Source of the DNA: Hyphomicrobiales bacterium
GTDB taxonomy: Bacteria > Pseudomonadota > Alphaproteobacteria > Rhizobiales > Beijerinckiaceae
Assembly (NCBI GenBank): GCA_003963405.1
Contig: RXIY01000007.1
Location: forward strand, 1-64,000
DNA: 64,000 bases
Reading direction: 5' to 3'
The notes under the pieces are model-generated. The model worked only from the letters and a program-made list of their open reading frames with translations, searched no databases and was not told where the DNA came from. Positions 26,408-34,426 of this stretch are shown here, piece after piece (position 1 is the stretch's first letter; the number at the start of each line of letters is the position of its first letter). Both the position numbers and the translations under genes were made by a program.

Positions 26408-26786
26408 CTGTCCGCAGCTCCTGTCTGTGGGGAAAGTGGGCAGTTACACCAATACGGTTGACAGATCAATCGCAGCCTGAGCTTCTCTCACGCCCATAGC
26501 GGGTTAAGGGCGCCCACATTGAGCGCCAAAACACCCGATTCTTGGAAATTTTACAAAGTACTGCGCGCCTGACGCCGTAGTTCCTCTTGACGTTGCGTCA
26601 CAACGGCGCAAATTACCAGCCGTGACGCTGCGGCGTCCAAATTTCGACAAAGGCGCCCTACCGAAATGAGTGCGACGGCGGTTTGTCGACAATCAAGGCC
26701 GCTTCAACAGGGTTGAATGCGCGGAAAGCCCGGCCGACCTGGAGCCTTGGAAAGGCGACCGTTACAGAACCGAATGCGAGAATAAA
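26408..26786. other. divergent promoter gap between rpoZ and the NYN gene
   Basis: No coding frame is supported in these 379 bases. TGACG-TTG-CGTCA (26588-26600) is a perfect inverted repeat, and GACGC-TGCG-GCGTC follows near 26622-26635. They may be operators or overlap a promoter for the NYN gene; the -35-like TTGACG at 26587 has no good -10 partner. Confidence 0.4.
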
Positions 26787-27398
26787 ATGGCTGATATCGA
26801 ACGTATTGCGTTATTTATTGACGGCGCCAACCTCTACGCCACCGCCAAGTCGCTTGGCTTCGACATCGACTATAAGCGCCTGCTGCGTGAGTTCCAAGCC
26901 AAGGGCCGCCTGATACGCGCATTCTATTACACGGCACTGATCGAGGATCAGGAATATTCTTCCATTCGCCCGCTGATCGACTGGCTGGACTACAACGGCT
27001 ACGCTGTCGTGACGAAGCCCACGAAGGAATTCGTCGACTCGCTCGGCCGCCGCAAGGTCAAGGGGAATATGGACATCGAACTCGCGGTCGACGCGATGGA
27101 GATGGCCGAGCACATCGACCATATGGTTCTGTTCTCGGGCGACGGCGATTTCCGCTCGCTCGTCGAGGCCGTGCAGCGCAAGGGCGTGCGCGTCTCCGTC
27201 ATCTCGACGATCACCACTCAGCCGCCGATGATCGCCGACGAGCTGCGCCGCCAGGCGGACGAGTTCATCGATCTCATCCACCTCGTCGGCAAGATCGGCC
27301 GTGATCCGGGCGAGCGCGCAGAGCGCATGCAGCGTTATCAGGAGCGTCGCCCCATGCCCGCGCCCGTCACTGCGGGCCACGAGGACGACGAAGGCTGA
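26787..27398 (+). CDS. NYN-domain (LabA/DUF88 family) putative RNase
   Basis: The product is 203 residues from the ATG at 26787; upstream frame sequence is not conserved-looking. The PIN-like NYN fold is indicated by IALFIDGANLYATAKSLG (first Asp), KGNMDIELAVDAMEMAE (second acidic set) and VLFSGDGDFRSLVEAVQRKG (third). These Asp residues bind metal in this nuclease family. LabA proteins affect gene expression through RNA processing, but the target is unknown. The tail after residue 175 is charged and probably disordered. An intrinsic terminator follows. Confidence 0.9.
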   Translation: MADIERIALFIDGANLYATAKSLGFDIDYKRLLREFQAKGRLIRAFYYTALIEDQEYSSIRPLIDWLDYNGYAVVTKPTKEFVDSLGRRKVKGNMDIELAVDAMEMAEHIDHMVLFSGDGDFRSLVEAVQRKGVRVSVISTITTQPPMIADELRRQADEFIDLIHLVGKIGRDPGERAERMQRYQERRPMPAPVTAGHEDDEG

Positions 27399-27426
27399 CG
27401 CGCTTCACCGACTTTCCGAGACACGA

Positions 27427-27455
27427 GCCCGGCCCCGCGCCGGGCTTTCTTTTTT
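27427..27455 (+). terminator. intrinsic terminator after the NYN gene
   Basis: GCCCGG-CCCCGCG-CCGGGC (27427-27445) is followed directly by TTTCTTTTTT. It lies 28 nt after the stop of the NYN gene. Confidence 0.85.
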
Positions 27456-27543
27456 GGTGCGGGCGATCATGACCGAGCGCCGCGACCTTGCCAGCGTGGA
27501 TGGCGGGGACAGCCCCGCCATGAGGGAACGCGCGGCTGGATCA

Positions 27544-28020
27544 CTAACCTTTTTCCCGCATGAGCCGGCCTTTTTCGCGGCTCCAGTCGCGCTTCTTCTC
27601 GACCTCGCGCTTGTCGTGGATCTTCTTGCCCCGCCCGAGGGCGATCTGCAGCTTCGCGCGGCCCTTGTCGTTGAAATAGAGCTTCAGCGGCACGATGGTC
27701 ATGCCCTCACGCTCCACCGCCTGCGCGAGCTTGGCGATCTCGCGCGACTTCAACAGAAGCTTGCGCGGCCGCTTGGGCTCGTGGTTGAAGCGGTTGCCGG
27801 AGAGATACTCCGGAATATTGGCGTTCACGAGCCAAGCCTCGCCATGCCGGTCGACATGGGCGTAGCTCTCGGCGATGGTCGCCTTGCCGGTGCGCAGCGA
27901 CTTCACCTCCGTTCCGGTCAGGGCGAGGCCCGCCTCGAAGGTTTCGCCAATCTCGTAATTGAAGCGCGCCCTGCGGTTGTCCGCGACGACCTTGTGATTT
28001 GGCTCCTGCTTTGCGGCCAC
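27544..28020 (-). CDS. smpB: SsrA-binding protein SmpB
   Basis: The product is 158 residues. SmpB binds tmRNA and brings it to stalled ribosomes. Family blocks are [39 protein letters not shown] and the basic C-terminal tail with [18 protein letters not shown]. It starts 9 nt after dapA stops, so the two are co-transcribed. No ssrA gene is seen in the window. Confidence 0.96.
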   Translation of the reverse strand: MAAKQEPNHKVVADNRRARFNYEIGETFEAGLALTGTEVKSLRTGKATIAESYAHVDRHGEAWLVNANIPEYLSGNRFNHEPKRPRKLLLKSREIAKLAQAVEREGMTIVPLKLYFNDKGRAKLQIALGRGKKIHDKREVEKKRDWSREKGRLMREKG

Positions 28021-28029
28021 GACCCGTCC

Positions 28030-28923
28030 TTAAGCCGGCAGAACGCCGGCGCGGATCATGGCGGCGCGAATGCGGTCCCTGGTCGCCTGGGTGGAGGGCA
28101 CCAGCGGCAGCCGCACCTCCTCGCGCGCCTTGCCGAGCAGCGACAGGCCATATTTCGCGCCGGTCACGCCCGCCTCGAGGAAGGTCGCGACATGGAGCGG
28201 CACGAGCCGGTCCTGGATCTCCAGCGCCTTGGCGTAATCTCCTGCAAGGCAGGCGTTTTGCAAGTCGGCGCAGAGGCGCGGCGCGATGTTGGAGACGACG
28301 GAGATGCAGCCATGGGCGCCGGCGGCCATGCAGGCGAGCGCGGTGAGATCGTCGCCCGAAAGCTGGATGAAATCCGGTCCCATCGCCTCGCGCTGGAGCG
28401 AAATGCGGCCGATATTGCCGGTCGCGTCCTTCACGCCCACGATGTTCTTGAGTTCGGAAAGCCGCTTCATCGTATCGACGCTCATGTCGATCACCGAGCG
28501 CGGCGGAATGTTGTAGATGACGATCGGAATCGACACGGCGTCGTTGATCGCCTTGAAATGCAGGTAAAGCCCTTCCTGATTGGGCTTGTTGTAATAAGGC
28601 GTGACGATCAGGAGCCCGTCGGCGCCGGCGCGCTCCGCATGGCCGGCAAGGGCGATCGCCTCGCGCGTATTGTTCGAGCCCGCGCCGGCGATGACCGGCA
28701 CGCGCCCCTTGGCCGCGCGAATGGTTTCCGTAACGACCCGGCCATGTTCCTCATGGCTCAGCGTCGGGCTCTCGCCCGTCGTTCCGACGGGAACGAGGCC
28801 GTGCGTTCCCTGCTCGATCTGCCAGCCGACGAGCGCGTGAAGCGCCTCATAATCGACCTCTCCATTGGCGAAAGGCGTGACGAGAGCCGTGATCGACCCA
28901 TGAAAAATCGGCTTTTTGCTCAT
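28030..28923 (-). CDS. dapA: 4-hydroxy-tetrahydrodipicolinate synthase
   Basis: The product is 297 residues from the ATG at 28923, which follows GAGGAAG. It condenses pyruvate with aspartate semialdehyde in the lysine/diaminopimelate pathway. Motifs are [14 protein letters not shown], the catalytic Tyr in [28 protein letters not shown], and the Schiff-base lysine in [11 protein letters not shown]. Further genes of the same pathway, dapD and dapE, lie at the other end of the window. It is divergent from slt. Confidence 0.96.
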   Translation of the reverse strand: MSKKPIFHGSITALVTPFANGEVDYEALHALVGWQIEQGTHGLVPVGTTGESPTLSHEEHGRVVTETIRAAKGRVPVIAGAGSNNTREAIALAGHAERAGADGLLIVTPYYNKPNQEGLYLHFKAINDAVSIPIVIYNIPPRSVIDMSVDTMKRLSELKNIVGVKDATGNIGRISLQREAMGPDFIQLSGDDLTALACMAAGAHGCISVVSNIAPRLCADLQNACLAGDYAKALEIQDRLVPLHVATFLEAGVTGAKYGLSLLGKAREEVRLPLVPSTQATRDRIRAAMIRAGVLPA

Positions 28924-29127
28924 AGATTCAGCAACTTCCTCGCGCCTCACAGCCGCCGTATTCGCGTCCGAATGATACTCGCGTCTTTCATAGCGGCTGG
29001 GCGCTTGTGAGAAAAGCCCCACCTGAAGCCAGTTGGGCGTGCGCAGGCGCCGGCGACACGGCGACGCTCATGGTTGAGAATTCGTAAACCATTAGGGTCC
29101 AGCCTCTGAAGACGGAAGCGAAACGCG

Positions 29128-31392
29128 ATGACTTTGCCTCCACGGGTTTCGATGCGCCTCAAGCTCCTCGCCACTACCGCCGCGATCGCCCTGATCACGC
29201 CCGCCTTCACCGGCCTCGACGATCTGAGCGATCGCCAAGCGCGGCCCGAATATTCGAACGTCGTCCCCTATGTTCCGTTCAGCGTCGGCGCCTGGCGCGC
29301 CCGCGTCGGCAACCTCGAGGAAGCGGTGCGCGGATTTGTCACGGGCGAGCCGCCTCATACCGAGGCCGCGCATCCGCCCCAGGCCACGCTCTTTGGACAG
29401 GACGAGGCGACCCTTTCGCCGCTCGCCCGTTACGCGCCGCCGGAGGGCTGGCCCCGCGCCAGCGCGCCGGGCGCCGTCGATCCGGCGAAGCTGCTGGGGG
29501 CTGATTTCGAGAATTTCTACCCGGCCCTCGCCGCCTTCCGCGCCGGGGACTTCGCCAGCGGCGAGGAGGCTGCGGCCAATCTCCAGACCAATCTCGCGGA
29601 CACGGCCGCGCGCTGGGTGGGCCTGAAGCTGCATTCTCACGAGGCGGGCTTCAAGCGCATCACGGCCTTCATCGCCGCCCATCCGGATTGGCCGGCGGCC
29701 GATTGGCTGCGCCGCCGCGCGGAAGAGGCGCTCGTCGCGGAGCACCAGCCCGACCGCATCGTCAGGGGCTGGTTCGCCGAAACAAAGCCGCAGACGGCCT
29801 ATGGCAAGTTCGCCCTCGCCCGCGCCCTCGCGCGCGAGGGAGATTTCGAGACGGCCGCGCAACTCGCGAAAGAGGCGTGGCGCGAAGAGGATCTCGGTCA
29901 GAGTTTCGAGACCCAGTTCTACAAGGAGCTGGGCGCGCTGCTCACGATCGAAGATCATAAATATCGCGCCGACCGCCTGCTTTACGCGGGCAAGAATGTG
30001 CTCGGCCTGCGCGCCGCCGAACTCGCCGGCAAGGATGTCGCGCTGCTCGCCCGCGCGCGCGCCGCGGCGAACAACGGCGCCGGCGGCGAGAAGCTCTTCG
30101 CCGCCGTGCCGCCATCGCTGCAAAACGACCCCGGCCTGCTCTTCTCGCGCATTCGCAGCCTCAACAACGCCAAGAAGTTCACCGACGCCGGCGCGCTCTT
30201 CCGCAAGGCGCCGACCGACCCCGGGAAGGTGATCGACGGCGACGCCTGGTGGGCGGAGCGGCGCCAGACCTCCCGCAAATTGCTCGACATGGGCGACGCC
30301 GACACCGCCTATCTGATTGCATCGCAGCATTGCGCGGAATCGACCAGCAACAAGGTCGAAGCGGAATTCATGGCGGGCTGGATCGCGCTGCGCTTCCTGG
30401 ACGATCCGTCGCGCGCGGCGCGCCATTTCGCGGCGCTCGATCAGGTCGCGGAGACGCCGCTGCAAAAGTCGCGAGCGCTCTATTGGCGCGGCCGGGCCGC
30501 CGAGGCCTATCACACTGCCGACGACGACGCGAAGGCGCGCGACTTCTATCGGCAGGCCGCCGCCCATTCGACGACCTTCTACGGTCAGCTCGCGAGCGCC
30601 AAGCTCGGAGCGGAAGACCAGCCGCTGCGCCCCGCCCCGGCGGCCGCGCGGGATCACGAGCGCCACGAGGCCGTGCGCGTCGTGGAGCTGTTGCTCGCGA
30701 CCGGCGACAGGGACGTCGCCGCGCCGCTCGCGCTCGACTCGACGAAAAACATGCCGGACACCCGGCAGATCGCGGCGCTGGGCGAAGCCATCGCCAGCCA
30801 GCGCGACGCCAAGCTGTCGCTCGTCTTCGGCAAGAGCGCCTCCTATCGCGGCGTGCCGCTCGACGACGTGGCCTTCCCCTCCTATGGCGTGCCGAATTTC
30901 GACGCGCTTCCCAACTCCGCCTCGCGCTCGGTCGTCTATGCGATCGCGCGGCAGGAGAGCGCCTTCGATCCGAAGGCGGTTTCTTCCGCCGGCGCGATGG
31001 GGCTGATGCAAATGATCGCCTCGACGGCGCGCCACACCGCCTATCAGCACGGCCTCCCCTTCGATCCCGCGCGCATGATCAAGGAGCCCGCCTTCAACGC
31101 CAGGCTCGGCGCGGCGCATCTCGGCACGCTGCTCGGCGAATACAGGGGCGCCTATCTCCTGACCTTCGCGGCCTATAACGCCGGCGGCGGGCGCGTAAAG
31201 CAATGGATCGACGCCTATGGCGATCCGCGCAAGCCCAATGTCGATCCGATCGACTGGGTGGAGCGCATCCCCATCACCGAAACGCGCAATTACGTGCAGC
31301 GCGTGATGGAGAACTTTGTGGTCTATCGCGCCAAATTCGGCGACACCGGCACCCCCGCGCCGCAGGTGCAGCTCGCGCGCTTCGGGACGTGA
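29128..31392 (+). CDS. slt: soluble lytic murein transglycosylase
   Basis: The product is 754 residues. It cleaves the MurNAc-GlcNAc bond of peptidoglycan with formation of 1,6-anhydroMurNAc. An export signal begins near residue 9 (MRLKLLATTAAIALITPAF). The long helical superhelix ring covers about residues 100-560. The SLT domain follows with YAIARQESAFDPKAVSSAGA (catalytic Glu in QES), then MGLMQMIASTARHTA and TFAAYNAGGGRVKQW. It is likely periplasmic. Confidence 0.93.
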   Translation: MTLPPRVSMRLKLLATTAAIALITPAFTGLDDLSDRQARPEYSNVVPYVPFSVGAWRARVGNLEEAVRGFVTGEPPHTEAAHPPQATLFGQDEATLSPLARYAPPEGWPRASAPGAVDPAKLLGADFENFYPALAAFRAGDFASGEEAAANLQTNLADTAARWVGLKLHSHEAGFKRITAFIAAHPDWPAADWLRRRAEEALVAEHQPDRIVRGWFAETKPQTAYGKFALARALAREGDFETAAQLAKEAWREEDLGQSFETQFYKELGALLTIEDHKYRADRLLYAGKNVLGLRAAELAGKDVALLARARAAANNGAGGEKLFAAVPPSLQNDPGLLFSRIRSLNNAKKFTDAGALFRKAPTDPGKVIDGDAWWAERRQTSRKLLDMGDADTAYLIASQHCAESTSNKVEAEFMAGWIALRFLDDPSRAARHFAALDQVAETPLQKSRALYWRGRAAEAYHTADDDAKARDFYRQAAAHSTTFYGQLASAKLGAEDQPLRPAPAAARDHERHEAVRVVELLLATGDRDVAAPLALDSTKNMPDTRQIAALGEAIASQRDAKLSLVFGKSASYRGVPLDDVAFPSYGVPNFDALPNSASRSVVYAIARQESAFDPKAVSSAGAMGLMQMIASTARHTAYQHGLPFDPARMIKEPAFNARLGAAHLGTLLGEYRGAYLLTFAAYNAGGGRVKQWIDAYGDPRKPNVDPIDWVERIPITETRNYVQRVMENFVVYRAKFGDTGTPAPQVQLARFGT

Positions 31393-31395
31393 GGC

Positions 31396-31626
31396 TTACA
31401 GGCGCACGAGCGAGCCCCGCCGCGGCATGCCGCGCGCACCCTTTTCATTGAGCTCCTCCCAACGTTTTTCTCCAATCAGCATCGTGGTTGCGTTGGTTTG
31501 CGGATCGAGGTCGATGACAAGAACGCGTTTCTCGAATTGACTCGCCAGGCTCTCCGCGAGCGCGACGGTGGTCGTCGTCTTCGCGACGCCGCCTTTCAAA
31601 TTGATCAGTGAAATGACACGCGCCAT
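31396..31626 (-). pseudogene. truncated ParA/Soj-type ATPase
   Basis: The product is 76 residues with a good AGGAAGG ribosome-binding site. The N-terminus [20 protein letters not shown] is the deviant Walker A of ParA ATPases, and [18 protein letters not shown] is the Walker A' region. Up to [11 protein letters not shown] it follows the family, then changes to an unrelated tail and stops 3 nt after the slt stop. A normal protein has at least 190 more residues. The missing part is not seen nearby, so this is a 3'-deleted remnant. Confidence 0.75.
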
Positions 31627-31790
31627 CAGAAACCTTCCTGTTCGTCGGGACAGGTTTTCTTACCGAAGTTTTCCCCCGAGCCGACCCGCATCCGCATCTT
31701 CGACCAGACCGCCCTGTAGTCGCCTCGCTTTAGCAAATCCCAGAAGCTCAGGCTACGCTTGCGAGGCGGTTTGGCGTCGAGTGCGCCCGG

Positions 31791-33149
31791 TCAGGAGAGG
31801 GTCGCGCGGTCGAGTTGGTCCGGAGTCATGCAGCGCCAGCCGAGTTCGTCCTGTATCCGCCGCCGTAGCGTGTCGGCGGCGGTCGGTTCGCCGTGCGTCA
31901 CGAAAGTCATGCGGGGCGTCTGCTTGAAATTGCGCAGCCAGCGCATGATTCCGTCGGCGTCGGCGTGCGCCGAGAGCATGGTGAGATTTTCGACCTCGGC
32001 GCGCACCTGCACATATTCGCCATGGATCTTGATCGTCTGCGCGCCAGAGACCAGCGCCGCGCCGCGCGTTCCCGCCGCTTGAAATCCCGAGAACAGGATC
32101 GTATTGCGGGGATCGGGCGCAAATTTCTTCAAGTGATGCAGCACCCGGCCGCCGGTCGCCATGCCGCTCGCCGAGATGATCACCTTGGGCGTCTCGTCCT
32201 CGTTGAGCGCCTTCGACTCCTCCACAGTGTCAACATATTTCGCCACCGCGCAGGCGCGCCGGCGCTCGTCGTCGGAAAGCTTCTGGTCGTCGCGATGGCG
32301 CAGGAACAACTCGCTCGCCTCGGCCGCCATGGGGCTGTTGAGATAAACGGGGACATCGGCGAGGCGGCCCGAGGCTTTCAGCTGCTCGAGATAATAAAGC
32401 AGCAGTTGCGCGCGTCCGACAGCGAAGGCCGGAATGATGACCGTGCCGCCGCGCTGGATCGTCCTTTCGATCACGCGCGCGATCGCGTCCTTGGGATCGC
32501 GCGGGTCGTGCAACCGGTCGCCATAGGTCGATTCGACCACGATATAATGCGCGCCGTCGATCGGCTCGGGATCGACGTTGAGCGGATCGTCATATCGGCC
32601 GAGATCGCCGGAGAAAACGATCCGCCGGCCTTTCCAGTTCACCTCGAGCGAGGCGGCGCCAAGGATGTGCCCGGCGCGATGCAGCCGGATGACCGGCCCT
32701 TCCCGGAGTTCGTGACTGTCGCCGAAGGAGAGCGAGGAGAAGGCCCGTATCGCGCGCCGTGCGTCCTGCGAGTCATAGAGCGGCAGGGCAGGATGATGTT
32801 TCGAGAAGCCGCGCCGGTTTGCGTATTCCGCGTCCTGCTCCTGAAGCCGCGCGCTGTCGGCGAGCAGGATCTTGCACAGTTCGCGCGTGGCCTTGGAACA
32901 ATAGACGGGACCGTCGAAGCCGTCGCGAACCAAGGCCGGCAGATAGCCCGAATGGTCGAGATGCGCATGAGTGAGCAGCACAGCAGAGATGCTTTTCGGC
33001 TTGACCGGAAAAGGCGCCCAGTTGCGCAGGCGAAGATTTTTCAGGCCCTGGAACAGGCCACAATCGACGAGAATGCGCGTGTCCTTGCTCTCCAGAAGAT
33101 ATCTGGAGCCGGTGACGGTTCCCGCCGCGCCGAGAAAGTGGATTTGCAC
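31791..33149 (-). CDS. beta-CASP metallo-beta-lactamase-fold hydrolase (RNA-processing type)
   Basis: The product is 452 residues with a GTG start at 33149. The metallo-beta-lactamase motif is LLTHAHLDHSGYLP, with further ligands in GHILGAAS and FSGDLGRYDDP. The beta-CASP insertion and RNA-specificity region lie at about residues 220-400 (VVESTYGDRLHD, VIIPAFAVGRAQ, PKVIISASGMATGGRVLHHL, TILFSGFQAAGT). The last block has SAHADADGIMRWL and FVTHGEP. Relatives are CPSF73-like ribonucleases. It is likely cytoplasmic and probably acts on RNA. Confidence 0.92.
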   Translation of the reverse strand: MQIHFLGAAGTVTGSRYLLESKDTRILVDCGLFQGLKNLRLRNWAPFPVKPKSISAVLLTHAHLDHSGYLPALVRDGFDGPVYCSKATRELCKILLADSARLQEQDAEYANRRGFSKHHPALPLYDSQDARRAIRAFSSLSFGDSHELREGPVIRLHRAGHILGAASLEVNWKGRRIVFSGDLGRYDDPLNVDPEPIDGAHYIVVESTYGDRLHDPRDPKDAIARVIERTIQRGGTVIIPAFAVGRAQLLLYYLEQLKASGRLADVPVYLNSPMAAEASELFLRHRDDQKLSDDERRRACAVAKYVDTVEESKALNEDETPKVIISASGMATGGRVLHHLKKFAPDPRNTILFSGFQAAGTRGAALVSGAQTIKIHGEYVQVRAEVENLTMLSAHADADGIMRWLRNFKQTPRMTFVTHGEPTAADTLRRRIQDELGWRCMTPDQLDRATLS

Positions 33150-33185
33150 GATTGAAGTCTCGCCGGAAACATAAAAGCGGCGATA

Positions 33186-34271
33186 TCAGAAAACCAGCGC
33201 GCCCGCCGCCGCCGCGCCGAGCAGAATAACATCGTGCAGCGCGAGCGCCAGGCGCGACGGGCGCACATCTTCATGCAGGAGCCGCAGCGCCGCGACGTTG
33301 ACCGCGCCCCAGCCGACGCCGATGGCGATCAAGCCGACCGTCACGCTCGCAATCGAGAGACCGAGAAAAACCGCGCTCGCCCCGAGAAGCATGACGGCGA
33401 GACCGACGGCGAGCGCCGGGACAGGCGGAAAGAGGCCGGGGAGCGACGCGGCGAGCGCGGCCGGGCCATACATCGAGAACAGATGCCACCCCATGGCCCC
33501 GCCAATGAAGGCGGGTCCCGCCGCGCAGACGGCGAGGGTGAGCGGCCCGTGCAACATGCCTGCCGACATGATGAACCAGGCCGCCGCGCCGACGAGGGTC
33601 GCCAGCGCGAAGCCCCGCGTCACCCGCGACGACGCCGGGGCTGGAACCGGGACCGGGACCGTCGTCGCGACGGCGTGCGGCATGCGCACCGACAGGCCGA
33701 GCGCCAGCACATGGAGACCGGCCGCCATGAGCAGCGTCGCGCCGGGACCCGGCGCGACGGAAAGAAAGAGCGGCGCCGCGAGCGCCGCGCCGCCGCCGCC
33801 GGCCAGCACGACGAGCCCGCCCCGCGCCGACCCCTGCGCGGCGATATGGCGGTAAAACAGGGCGAAGCCCTGCGCCAGACCGAGCCAGAAAGCGCCGAGA
33901 CACAGGCCGAAGAAATTGCCCTTGGCGACGGCGAAGGCCGAGAGCGCGCCGCCCGCTGCGCCGAGACTGGCGCCGAGCCCGAAGGCCGCGCGCCGCCCGA
34001 AGGAATCGACGAGCAGCGCCGCCGGAAAGCTCGCGACCGCCGCGCCGACGAGCAGCAGCGCGAAGGGCCAGCCGATGCGTTCGACGCTCGGCGCCATCAG
34101 CCGGCTTTGCTCCGGCAGGACGGTGAGAACCAGCGCCTGCGCCAGCACCGCGAGCGCGAAGCCGAGCGCGAGCATCCCGCGATTGTCGGTCACATTCGCG
34201 CGCTGCATCGCGGCCGGACAGGCGCAGTGGAGCGCGCCGACGCGCATCGTCGCCTCTTCCTCGACGCTCAT
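33186..34271 (-). CDS. MFS-like multi-spanning membrane protein
   Basis: The product is 361 residues. The ATG at 34271 overlaps the ccoS stop codon and is preceded by GAGGAGAAAG. About ten hydrophobic helices are visible after a 29-residue N-terminus that contains GALHCACPAA. The block LLVDSFGRRAAFGLGASLGA resembles the loop 2-3 motif of the major facilitator superfamily. No substrate can be assigned. The overlap with ccoS suggests it is the last gene of the cbb3 assembly operon, so a link to copper, heme or redox metabolism is possible. Confidence 0.72.
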   Translation of the reverse strand: MSVEEEATMRVGALHCACPAAMQRANVTDNRGMLALGFALAVLAQALVLTVLPEQSRLMAPSVERIGWPFALLLVGAAVASFPAALLVDSFGRRAAFGLGASLGAAGGALSAFAVAKGNFFGLCLGAFWLGLAQGFALFYRHIAAQGSARGGLVVLAGGGGAALAAPLFLSVAPGPGATLLMAAGLHVLALGLSVRMPHAVATTVPVPVPAPASSRVTRGFALATLVGAAAWFIMSAGMLHGPLTLAVCAAGPAFIGGAMGWHLFSMYGPAALAASLPGLFPPVPALAVGLAVMLLGASAVFLGLSIASVTVGLIAIGVGWGAVNVAALRLLHEDVRPSRLALALHDVILLGAAAAGALVF

Positions 34272-34426
34272 TCTTTCTCCTCGTCCACGTCGTCGTCCAT
34301 CAGCACGCGATGCGCCGCACCGTCGAGATCGTCGAACTGCCCGCTTCGCAGCGACCACATGAAGGCGATGAGGGCCACGAGGCCCAACGCCAATGCGAGC
34401 GGAATGAGAAACAGCAGCACCGTCAT
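34268..34426 (-). CDS. ccoS: cbb3 oxidase assembly/maturation protein CcoS
   Basis: The product is 52 residues. MTVLLFLIPLALALGLVALI is one membrane helix, followed by FMWSLRSGQFDDLDGAAHRV and LMDDDVDEEKE. The WSLRSGQFDDLDG block is characteristic of CcoS, needed for cofactor insertion into cbb3 oxidase. Its ATG overlaps the ccoI stop (ATGA) and its stop overlaps the next start. Confidence 0.95.
   Translation of the reverse strand: MTVLLFLIPLALALGLVALIAFMWSLRSGQFDDLDGAAHRVLMDDDVDEEKE

Noticed and set aside
26587-26615. Sigma-70 promoter TTGACG with 17-bp spacer
   Set aside because: The downstream hexamer AAATTA is too weak to support a call.
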